This document shows positions 1 to 6,173 of a DNA stretch of 17,591 nucleotides, one piece after another. A model generated the notes under the pieces. It saw nothing but the letters and a program-made list of their open reading frames with translations, did not search any database and was not told the origin of the DNA. Positions within the stretch are counted from its first letter, which is position 1. The number at the start of each line of letters is the position of its first letter. Origin of the DNA: Thermogutta sp. (GTDB lineage Bacteria > Planctomycetota > Planctomycetia > Pirellulales > Thermoguttaceae); contig NZ_JACIYL010000012.1 of assembly GCF_014359955.1 (NCBI RefSeq), forward strand, positions 1 to 17,591, in the 5' to 3' direction. The position numbers and the translations under genes were made by a program.

Positions 1-44
1 TCTGATGGCTTACGCCTTCGCAGGTTCGAATCCTGCACCCCCCA
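1..44 (+). tRNA. tRNA-Tyr, 3' part only (cut by window start)
   Basis: The visible part ends with a T-arm (stem GCAGG/CCTGC around loop TTCGAAT at 20-36), the acceptor 3' strand ACCCCCC (37-43) and discriminator A44. Before the T-arm is a long variable arm with a GGC/GCC stem, preceded by TCTG, which fits the 3' side of the anticodon stem. A long variable arm means Tyr, Leu or Ser. Tyr is chosen because the order Tyr-Gly-Thr-tuf is the familiar bacterial cluster (as in tyrU-glyT-thrT-tufB of E. coli) and because TCTG matches the usual Tyr anticodon stem. The anticodon itself lies outside the window. CCA is not encoded. Confidence 0.75.
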
Positions 45-66
45 TTGTGATGCACCTAAGCCACTC

Positions 67-137
67 GCGGGTGTAGCTCAACGGTAGAGCAGTAGCCTTC
101 CAAGCTATTGACGGGGGTTCGACTCCCCTCACCCGCT
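67..137 (+). tRNA. tRNA-Gly (anticodon TCC)
   Basis: A complete cloverleaf can be drawn. The acceptor GCGGGTG (67-73) pairs with CACCCGC (130-136), and the discriminator is T137. The D-arm is GCTC...GAGC. The anticodon stem GTAGC/GCTAT encloses the loop with TCC at 99-101. The T-arm has loop TTCGACT. CCA is not encoded, so it must be added after transcription. It is probably co-transcribed with the flanking tRNAs and tuf. Confidence 0.96.
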
Positions 138-175
138 CTGGCTCCTGGTGGAGGTGTTCGGGTACCAGCGCGAGT

Positions 176-249
<74 letters not shown>

Positions 250-339
250 ATTGTGTTTCCGAGCCGGCCGGTTGAGTGGATTGTGGATCAGGTAACTTGA
301 GTTCGAGGTTCCAGACCAGAGCACGGAGATTGATCGAGA

Positions 340-1539
340 ATGGCTAAGGATGTATTTGTTCGGACGAAACCCCACGTCAACGTCGGGACGATCGGTCACA
401 TCGACCATGGTAAAACCACGCTGACCGGTGCGATTTTGGCGGTGCAATCCCGGAAGGGGCTCGCCAAGTTCAAGAGCTATGCGGACATTGCCAAGGGTGG
501 TACCGTCCGTGACGCGACGAAGACGGTCACGATCCATGTGGCCCACGTGGAATACGAAACAGAAAAACGTCACTACGCTCATATCGACTGCCCGGGCCAC
601 GCAGACTTCATCAAGAACATGATCACCGGTGCGGCTCAGATGGACGGTGCCATCCTCGTCGTGTCAGCCGCAGACGGCCCGATGCCGCAGACTCGGGAAC
701 ACGTTCTGCTGGCCCGCCAGGTGAACGTCCCGGCGATGGTTGTCTTCCTCAACAAAATCGACCTGGTCGATGATCCCGAGTTGCTCGACCTGGTGGAGAT
801 GGAGTTGCGGGAATTGCTGAAGAAGTACGACTTCCCGGGCGACGAGGTGCCCATCATCCGAGGCAACGCCCTGGCAGCTTACCAGAATCCCGACGATCCC
901 GAGGCGACCAAGTGCATTCAGGAGCTCCTCGATGCTATCGACTCGTACATCCCCGAGCCTGTGCGGCCGATCGACAAGCCGTTCCTGATGGCGGTCGAGG
1001 ACGTGTTCTCGATCGAAGGACGCGGAACGGTGGCCACTGGCCGTATTGAGCAGGGCACGATTCGGCCCGGTGATGAAGTGGAAATCGTCGGTTTCTCGCG
1101 GGAACCGCGGAAGACGGTGGTCACCAGCATTGAAATGTTCAACAAGACTCTGGACGAAGGTCGGGCGGGTGACAACGTTGGTTGTCTCCTCCGCGGTATC
1201 AAGAAAGACGAAATCGAGCGCGGCCAGGTTCTGGCGAAGCCCGGAAGCATCACACCGCACACGAAGTTTGAGGCGGAAGTTTATATCCTGTCAAAGGATG
1301 AAGGTGGCCGTCATACCCCGATCATGAGCGGTTATCGGCCGCAATTCTACTTCCGGACGACGGACGTGACCGGTGAGATCCAGCTTCTGGGTGGGGCCGA
1401 AATGGTCCTGCCGGGCGAGAATGTGAAGCTTCAGGTAGAGCTGATCTCGCCCGTCGCGATGCAAGAGAACCTGCGTTTCGCGATCCGTGAAGGTGGTCGC
1501 ACGGTCGGTTCCGGAGTGGTCACCAAGATCCTTGAGTAG
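340..1539 (+). CDS. tuf: Translation elongation factor EF-Tu
   Basis: EF-Tu is the GTPase that delivers aminoacyl-tRNA to the ribosomal A site. At 399 residues it has normal family length. Visible GTPase motifs are the P-loop GHIDHGKT (residues 19-26), DCPGH (83-87, including the catalytic His87) and NKID (138-141). The G5 motif, normally SAL, reads NAL at 176-178. Domains 2 and 3 follow, with typical segments such as [16 protein letters not shown] and [16 protein letters not shown], and the C-terminus [15 protein letters not shown] is canonical. The effector loop (switch I) is unusual: the nearly universal ARGITI reads TKTVTI at residues 60-65. The Mg-contacting Thr64 is kept, but the Arg-Gly is replaced by Lys-Thr. 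The ATG at 340 has GGAG at 325-328 as a ribosome-binding site. The stop is TAG. Confidence 0.98.
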   Translation: MAKDVFVRTKPHVNVGTIGHIDHGKTTLTGAILAVQSRKGLAKFKSYADIAKGGTVRDATKTVTIHVAHVEYETEKRHYAHIDCPGHADFIKNMITGAAQMDGAILVVSAADGPMPQTREHVLLARQVNVPAMVVFLNKIDLVDDPELLDLVEMELRELLKKYDFPGDEVPIIRGNALAAYQNPDDPEATKCIQELLDAIDSYIPEPVRPIDKPFLMAVEDVFSIEGRGTVATGRIEQGTIRPGDEVEIVGFSREPRKTVVTSIEMFNKTLDEGRAGDNVGCLLRGIKKDEIERGQVLAKPGSITPHTKFEAEVYILSKDEGGRHTPIMSGYRPQFYFRTTDVTGEIQLLGGAEMVLPGENVKLQVELISPVAMQENLRFAIREGGRTVGSGVVTKILE

Positions 1540-1554
1540 CCGGGTGATTGGTGA

Positions 1555-1576
1555 ACGCCGCTAAGAATCGCGGCGT
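1555..1576 (+). other. Hairpin between tuf and tRNA-Trp
   Basis: A 7-bp GC-rich inverted repeat, ACGCCGC (1555-1561) and GCGGCGT (1570-1576), encloses an 8-nt loop and starts 16 nt after the tuf stop codon. No T-run follows, so it is not a typical intrinsic terminator. It could act in RNA processing or protect the tuf mRNA 3' end. A second, longer-range repeat in the same gap pairs CGCCACTC (1630-1637) with GAGTGGCG (1667-1674). Confidence 0.45.
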
Positions 1577-1715
1577 GGTCCAGCCCGACCGACCGCGAGG
1601 TTGGGTGAATCCGGGAGTTGCGGTGGGATCGCCACTCAGAGCTCTCGGTGGCCTTGATCGGCAAGAGAGTGGCGGATAAGCTTAATTACAAGCGGCACCG
1701 TGGGGTGCGCGCGGT

Positions 1716-1788
1716 AGGGGTGTAGCTCAATTGGTAGAGCACCGGTCTCCAAAACCGGCGGTTGGGAGTTCGAGTCTCTCCGCCCCTG
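1716..1788 (+). tRNA. tRNA-Trp (anticodon CCA)
   Basis: The acceptor AGGGGTG (1716-1722) pairs with CGCCCCT (1781-1787), including one G-T pair. The discriminator is G1788, as expected for Trp. The anticodon stem CCGGT/ACCGG encloses CTCCAAA, with CCA at 1749-1751. The 3' terminal CCA is not encoded. Its place between tuf and secE is common in many bacterial phyla. Confidence 0.97.
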
Positions 1789-1903
1789 TTTTCCGGCGAT
1801 TGAACCGGTGGCTTTCAGTTGGCATGCGACATGGGGGTTGGCTTCTCGCTGGGTGCCGACCAGGTCGGGTAAGGAAGGTCTCTAGCCAAGACGGCGGCCG
1901 TTC

Positions 1904-2350
1904 ATGCTTCAAGCCGCAAGTAAACGCAAAAGTACGGTAGTCGGTGTCATTATTTCCGAGCTGTTTCGGACGACGCTTTACAAACGCACTCAGGGACGCG
2001 TCGTCCGGCAGAGCACTTTCGCCGCGATACTGGCGATGGGAATCTTCGCCGCCTGGAGGCTGGAGGGGACGCTGGGCTCCTGGGGGTTCGACACCGGCGT
2101 CAGGCTTGGGGTCCCGATCCTTTTGGTGGTCGCCGTGGCGTGGTTTGCCTACCGTCTGATGAACGTGCCGGTTGTCGCCGACTTCCTGATCGCTGTGGAA
2201 GCCGAAATGAGGAAGGTGACATGGCCAACGAAAAATGAACTCATCCGAAGCTGTATCGTGGTGTTGGTCACGATGTTTTCGCTGGCCATTTGCCTGACCG
2301 TATATGACTTTGTGTGGGCCACGTTCCTTCGTTGGCTTGGGGTTCTTTGA
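1904..2350 (+). CDS. secE: Preprotein translocase subunit SecE
   Basis: SecE is the essential small subunit that clamps SecY in the SecYEG protein-export channel. The family signature, EMRKVTWPTKNEL (residues 101-113), lies just before the last membrane helix (about 114-135). Two further hydrophobic segments are visible at about 36-54 and 66-86. The protein thus has three predicted membrane helices like E. coli SecE, rather than the single helix of many bacterial SecE proteins. At 148 residues it is slightly longer than E. coli SecE (127). The ATG at 1904 has only a weak ribosome-binding site (GGCGG), so the exact start is uncertain. The gene sits between tRNA-Trp and nusG, the standard location. 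The stop is TGA. Confidence 0.93.
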   Translation: MLQAASKRKSTVVGVIISELFRTTLYKRTQGRVVRQSTFAAILAMGIFAAWRLEGTLGSWGFDTGVRLGVPILLVVAVAWFAYRLMNVPVVADFLIAVEAEMRKVTWPTKNELIRSCIVVLVTMFSLAICLTVYDFVWATFLRWLGVL

Positions 2351-2500
2351 CTGGGTGGGGGTGGCTCTGTCGCAACCATTAAATCGTTGGATGGGTTAAT
2401 ATAGCTTTTTCGGCGGGGTGCCCCTGGCAGGCGTCTTCGGAAATTCGTATAGTGAAGTTTTTCGCCCATTAACGGCACAAGTGTCCACCTGCGGTGACGC

Positions 2501-3310
2501 ATGTTTTCGGATGAGGTCCCTCTAGAAGAAAACGCGATGGCGGAAAAGGCCAGTCCGGCTGAACCGGACCAGAGGCCGGAAGTCGCCGTACCGGCCGAGG
2601 CGGGTTCCGAGCAGACGCCGCAAGCCGTCGGTCAGCCGGCTGATAGCCACGAGCGTTCAGAGGAAAATCAGGAGGGCGGCGAACAACGGGCGAAGAAAAC
2701 CCGGCGACAGGCCAAGCCGGAGTCCGCGACGACTTTGGATGCAGGAGCCGAGGAGGGGGGGCAGAAGAGCTCTCAGATGGCCTGGTATATCGTCAAGGTC
2801 CAGACCAATCGCGAGGACTCGGCGTGTGAGGCCTTGAAACGGCGGATCAAGGTGGCCGGGCTCGATCAATACTTCGGCCAGATCATTGTCCCTGTTGAGC
2901 GGATTACGGAGGTCAAGGGGGGAAAGAAGCGGGTCGTGCGGCGGAAGCTGTACCCTGGCTACATCGTCGTGCAGATGGAGCTGAACGACGATACCTGGTT
3001 CTTGGTGCGGGAAACGCCGGGTATTGGTGATTTTACCGGAGCGATCGGACGTCCGACGCCGCTTTTACCTCATGAGGTCAACCGGATTCTGGCGAAGCTT
3101 GCGGAAGAAAAGGCCGAAGACGCACCGAAGCTGAAAATCGGCTGTCGAGTGGGTGATCGGGTCAAGATCAACGAAGGCCATTTCGCGAATTTCGAGGGAG
3201 AAGTGTCGGCGGTCGATGAAGCCAATGGCCGCGTGACGGTCATGATCAATATCTTTGGAAGAAGCACGCCGGTGGAGCTCGAGTACTGGCAGGTCGAGCC
3301 TGCGGCGTGA
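2501..3310 (+). CDS. nusG: Transcription termination/antitermination factor NusG with N-terminal extension
   Basis: NusG binds the clamp of RNA polymerase and links it to Rho or to the ribosome through S10. The core is residues 93-269. The NGN domain begins at MAWYIVKVQTNRE and contains RRKLYPGYIVVQMEL. The C-terminal KOW domain contains GDRVKINEGHFANFEGEV and INIFGRSTPVEL. The core alone (177 residues) matches ordinary NusG length. The first 92 residues are extra, rich in Glu, Ala, Pro and Gln with a basic patch KKTRRQAK, and look disordered. Their codons stay GC-rich at third positions, which supports coding. The ATG at 2501 has GGTGA at 2493-2497. Other possible starts are the ATG at 2537 and the core ATG at 2777, which has only a distant purine-rich tract upstream. 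The stop is TGA. Confidence 0.95.
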   Translation: MFSDEVPLEENAMAEKASPAEPDQRPEVAVPAEAGSEQTPQAVGQPADSHERSEENQEGGEQRAKKTRRQAKPESATTLDAGAEEGGQKSSQMAWYIVKVQTNREDSACEALKRRIKVAGLDQYFGQIIVPVERITEVKGGKKRVVRRKLYPGYIVVQMELNDDTWFLVRETPGIGDFTGAIGRPTPLLPHEVNRILAKLAEEKAEDAPKLKIGCRVGDRVKINEGHFANFEGEVSAVDEANGRVTVMINIFGRSTPVELEYWQVEPAA

Positions 3311-3410
3311 GTGATCCCGCCTGGTGGAGTCGACGCGTTTCTCCGGGTTTGGCAAGCAGTCTTGGAAAGCGAATATTTCAACTCAGATCGTTGGCTAGGG
3401 TAGTACCGGC

Positions 3411-3836
3411 ATGGCAAAGCAGTTGGTTGGTACAGTTCGGTTCTGCGTGCCCGGTGGTCAGGCGACGCCTGCTCCGCCCGTTGGTACTTCTTTGGGACGG
3501 TTCGGAATCAACCTTGGTCAGTTCGTCCAGCAGTTCAACGAGCGGACGCGGCAATATCTGGGATTGCGGATCCCTGTGGTCGTTCGGGTGTACAACGATC
3601 GGTCATTCGAGATGGAGACGCATACCCCGTTCGCGTCTGACTTGTTGAAGCAGGCCGCGGGAATCGCGAAGGGCTCGGGGAATACTCCCAAAGAAAAGGT
3701 GGGCAAGGTCACCCGGGCACAGATCGCGGAAATAGCTAAAGCGAAAATGGCCGATTTGAGCGCGCGGGATCTGGAACACGCCTGCCGCATTATCGAAGGA
3801 ACGGCTCGCAGCATGGGGCTGGACGTTGTCGACTGA
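3411..3836 (+). CDS. rplK: 50S ribosomal protein L11
   Basis: L11 forms the base of the GTPase-associated stalk with 23S rRNA helices 43/44. The length of 141 residues is exactly typical. The N-terminal domain shows the proline-rich motif ATPAPPVG, which includes the thiostrepton-contact prolines. The RNA-binding C-terminal domain contains VTVYEDRS-like VRVYNDRS, KEKVGKVTRAQ and the terminal RIIEGTARSMGLDV. The motif after the prolines reads TSLGRFGIN, where PALGQHGVN or GPALGQ is usual, a mild divergence. The ATG at 3411 is preceded by TAGGG at 3396-3400. It begins the ribosomal-protein part of the cluster, 100 nt after nusG. The stop is TGA. Confidence 0.98.
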   Translation: MAKQLVGTVRFCVPGGQATPAPPVGTSLGRFGINLGQFVQQFNERTRQYLGLRIPVVVRVYNDRSFEMETHTPFASDLLKQAAGIAKGSGNTPKEKVGKVTRAQIAEIAKAKMADLSARDLEHACRIIEGTARSMGLDVVD

Positions 3837-4003
3837 CGAGGGAGTGGCGTCTTATCCGTTGCGAAGGGCATTTGAGGGGTAGAGGCGAGGGAAACATAAA
3901 GGGTTTTTGAGTTCCAGATACCACCTGCCACACACCGCCTCATCGTTGGCCGGATCAAACCTGGCGCGATTGGAAGGCGGGAGAGCTCGAAAGGGTTCGC
4001 AAC

Positions 4004-4684
4004 ATGGCGAAGAGGTCGAAAAGATACCGTGCTCTTGCACAAAAGGTACCGGGCAAAACCCCGCTACCGCTTGAGGAAGCTGTGAAGCTCCTGAAGACGT
4101 TCAACAACACAAAGTTTGATCAGACCGTCGAGGTTGCGATTCGCACGGGTATCGATCCGAGGCAAGCAGACCAGATCATTCGCGGATCGGTATCGCTGCC
4201 GCACGGGTTGGGCAAACCGGTGCGCGTGATTGTATTTGCGAAAGGTGACCAGGCTGATGCAGCCCGTGCCGCTGGGGCTGACGAGGTGGGTGGAGCGGAC
4301 CTCGCAGAGAAGATAAAAAACGGTTGGCTGGATTTCGACGTGTGTATCGCGGCACCCGATATGATGGGGATTGTGGGGCCACTGGGGAAGATCCTCGGGC
4401 CACGCGGTTTGATGCCGTCCCCACGGGCCGGGACGGTGACGCCGGACGTGGGCCGGGCCGTCCGCGAGTACAAGGCCGGGAAAGTCGAGTTCCGAAACGA
4501 CAGTAGCGGAAACATCCATGCTCCGGTGGGCAAACTCAGCTTTGACGAGCAGAAACTCGTCGAGAACATCAAGGCCTTTGTAGATCACATTCAGAGTCTG
4601 CGACCTGCCGCCCTGAAGGGGCAATTCATCAAGGGCGTGACCATCTCTGCGACAATGTCTCCTGGCATCCGAGTGGCCGTGTGA
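4004..4684 (+). CDS. rplA: 50S ribosomal protein L1
   Basis: L1 forms the mobile stalk at the E site and in many bacteria also represses its own operon by binding the mRNA. The length is 226 residues (E. coli 234). Family motifs seen are [41 protein letters not shown] (central domain) and the C-terminal [15 protein letters not shown]. The ATG at 4004 has AAGGG at 3991-3995. The 167-nt gap to rplK is longer than usual for this pair. No convincing L1 target hairpin was recognised in it by eye. The stop is TGA. Confidence 0.98.
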   Translation: MAKRSKRYRALAQKVPGKTPLPLEEAVKLLKTFNNTKFDQTVEVAIRTGIDPRQADQIIRGSVSLPHGLGKPVRVIVFAKGDQADAARAAGADEVGGADLAEKIKNGWLDFDVCIAAPDMMGIVGPLGKILGPRGLMPSPRAGTVTPDVGRAVREYKAGKVEFRNDSSGNIHAPVGKLSFDEQKLVENIKAFVDHIQSLRPAALKGQFIKGVTISATMSPGIRVAV

Positions 4685-4768
4685 GCGGGCAGGGGGGACT
4701 CGCTTCACCTGTGATTGAGACAGAGACAGATATCGTAGGAAACACGTTGTGGTGAGCATCGGGAAGCA

Positions 4769-5335
4769 ATGAGCAAGTATGTCAAGCAGTTGATCACCGA
4801 GCATTACCGGCGGCGGCTCGAGGGCGTGGATTCGGCCGTCCTGGTGAATGTGATCGGTTTGGACGCGAACAGGACCCGGCGCCTGCGCAGGGAGCTTGCG
4901 GACAAGAACATTCGCCTGATGGTGGTGAAAAACACGCTGGCCGCGCGGGCATTCCGGGGAACCCCGTTGGAAAAGGCGTTCGAGAATATCTCGGGGCCGA
5001 CGGCCATCTGCTGGGGGGGTGAAGATATTGTCACCCTCGCCAAGGAGGTAATGAGGTTTGCGAAGGACGAGGACTTCGCTCCCTTTACAGCCAAAGGCGG
5101 CGTGTTAGAGGGAGAACCTCTCACTCCCCAGCAAGTGGAGGAAATCAGCAAGTGGCCATCGCGTCAGGAACTGCTGGCGCAACTGGCAGCTCGGCTGATG
5201 GGCCCCGCCTCGACGCTCATGAACGCTCTGGCGGGACCGGGATCGACCCTGGCCGGACAATTGAAGCAACTTGCCGAGGGCGAAAAGGCCGGTTCGGAGG
5301 GCGACTCTGGCAGTGCGGAGACAGGCGCTTCGTGA
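4769..5335 (+). CDS. rplJ: 50S ribosomal protein L10
   Basis: L10 anchors the L7/L12 dimers to the ribosome through its C-terminal helix. The N-terminal RNA-binding domain is recognisable (LVNVIGLDANRTRRLRREL, MVVKNTLAARAF, SGPTAICW). The C-terminal helical region includes WPSRQELLAQLAARLMGP and ends in a Gly/Ser-rich tail. At 188 residues it is about 20 longer than E. coli L10, the excess being this tail. The 84-nt leader from rplA to rplJ is where an L10-L12 autoregulatory site sits in other bacteria, but no specific structure was confirmed here. The ribosome-binding site is weak (GGGA at 4761-4764). The stop is TGA. Confidence 0.97.
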   Translation: MSKYVKQLITEHYRRRLEGVDSAVLVNVIGLDANRTRRLRRELADKNIRLMVVKNTLAARAFRGTPLEKAFENISGPTAICWGGEDIVTLAKEVMRFAKDEDFAPFTAKGGVLEGEPLTPQQVEEISKWPSRQELLAQLAARLMGPASTLMNALAGPGSTLAGQLKQLAEGEKAGSEGDSGSAETGAS

Positions 5336-5342
5336 TGAACTT

Positions 5343-5356
5343 CGGCCTAAGGGCCG
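5343..5356 (+). other. Small GC hairpin between rplJ and rplL
   Basis: CGGCC (5343-5347) and GGCCG (5352-5356) flank a 4-nt loop, eight bases after the rplJ stop. No T-run follows on this strand. It may affect mRNA processing or the known excess of L12 over L10, but the stem has only 5 bp. Confidence 0.3.
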
Positions 5357-5455
5357 CTGAAAAAAGTGGCGAATTGTTAACGGGAAAAACGTGACTCAGG
5401 TTTCGTGTCAGCGAAATAACGGGTTCGAGTGATTGGATAAGGATTGGAGTGACCG

Positions 5456-5875
5456 ATGGCAACCGACGCACCTGTACGTGAATTCAGCCAAAAGATCAAG
5501 GAACTGGGGGACGCGATTGTGGCGCTGCCCCTCAAGGAAGTGAAGGAACTGAACGATTATTTGGAAATCGTTCACGGGATCAAGCCAGCGGCCGGCGGGG
5601 TCATGGTGGCGGCCGTCCCGGGTGCTGGTGCCCCTGGTGCAGCGCCCGCTGCCGCAGAGAAGACCGAATTTGACGTCGTGCTCGAGAACTTCGGCGCCAA
5701 CAAGCTCAAGGTGATCACCGCCGTGCGATCACTTCTGCCGGGAATCAGCCTGGCCGACGCCAAGAAGCTTGTGGAAAGCGCTCCCTCGAAGATCAAAGAA
5801 GGCGTCAGCAAGGAGGAAGCGGAAAAGATCAAGCAGGCCCTGGAAAAGGAGGGTGCGACTGTCTCCATCAAGTGA
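5456..5875 (+). CDS. rplL: 50S ribosomal protein L7/L12
   Basis: L7/L12 is the multicopy stalk protein that recruits translation GTPases. The N-terminal dimerisation/L10-binding region (about residues 1-45) includes [17 protein letters not shown] Gly/Ala/Pro-rich flexible hinge spans about 47-66. The globular C-terminal domain (about 67-139) has the hallmarks [39 protein letters not shown] and the terminal [10 protein letters not shown]. The length of 139 exceeds E. coli (121), mostly in the hinge and N-terminus. The ATG at 5456 has a good GGAG at 5446-5449. The TGA stop overlaps a small hairpin. Confidence 0.98.
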   Translation: MATDAPVREFSQKIKELGDAIVALPLKEVKELNDYLEIVHGIKPAAGGVMVAAVPGAGAPGAAPAAAEKTEFDVVLENFGANKLKVITAVRSLLPGISLADAKKLVESAPSKIKEGVSKEEAEKIKQALEKEGATVSIK

Positions 5876-5889
5876 AGCCTTGGGGCTTC
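5874..5889 (+). other. Possible weak attenuator hairpin after rplL
   Basis: GAAGCC (5874-5879) and GGCTTC (5884-5889) form a 6-bp stem with loop TTGG, overlapping the rplL stop codon. The following bases (GTTCGTCTTC) are pyrimidine-rich but are not a T-run. A partial terminator between rplL and rpoB is known in E. coli, so the position is suggestive. Function is not shown. Confidence 0.35.
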
Positions 5890-6173
5890 GTTCGTCTTCA
5901 CCGGCGGCATGCCGACGTTTGCGCGATGGCGTTTTGTCAACGGGTGGGTGGCGGTTATCGCGTTCCGTGGGAGGTGTGGCTTCGGAGAGGCGGAGTGGTT
6001 GTCCGCACAGTTATCCGCAAAATGTCTTGTGGGAGCTCCATGCTCGTAACGAGTCTGGGCCGGGTGAGGGTTGCGCGCGCTGTTCTGTGACCAGACCGCT
6101 GCTCGGTGCCAGCTCGTTTATTGTTTTCTTGGGGCCCCACTGATTGGTTCTGACTTCGGAGGGTTCAACGGCA
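5890..6173 (+). other. Long rplL-rpoB intergenic region
   Basis: The rplL stop and the rpoB start are separated by 298 nt, the longest gap in the window. I found no supported gene in it. It contains a perfect 10-bp palindrome TGGGGCCCCA (6130-6139) just after a T-rich stretch, a short inverted repeat CTCGT/ACGAG (6043-6053), and the rpoB ribosome-binding site GGAGGG (6158-6163). It probably carries post-transcriptional or attenuation control of rpoBC. No clear -35/-10 pair was seen. Confidence 0.4.

Noticed and set aside
1609..1734. A short frame before and into tRNA-Trp with Lys/Arg-rich translation
   Set aside because: It overlaps the tRNA, lacks the Cys pattern of L33 and has no good start.
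2424..2453. Promoter-like CTGGCA, 18 nt, TATAGT upstream of nusG
   Set aside because: The -35 match is weak and similar sequences are expected by chance. It was not strong enough to list.
6011..6019. DnaA-box-like TTATCCGCA before rpoB
   Set aside because: It is a single copy with one mismatch and has no AT-rich region or further boxes, so there is no case for an origin.
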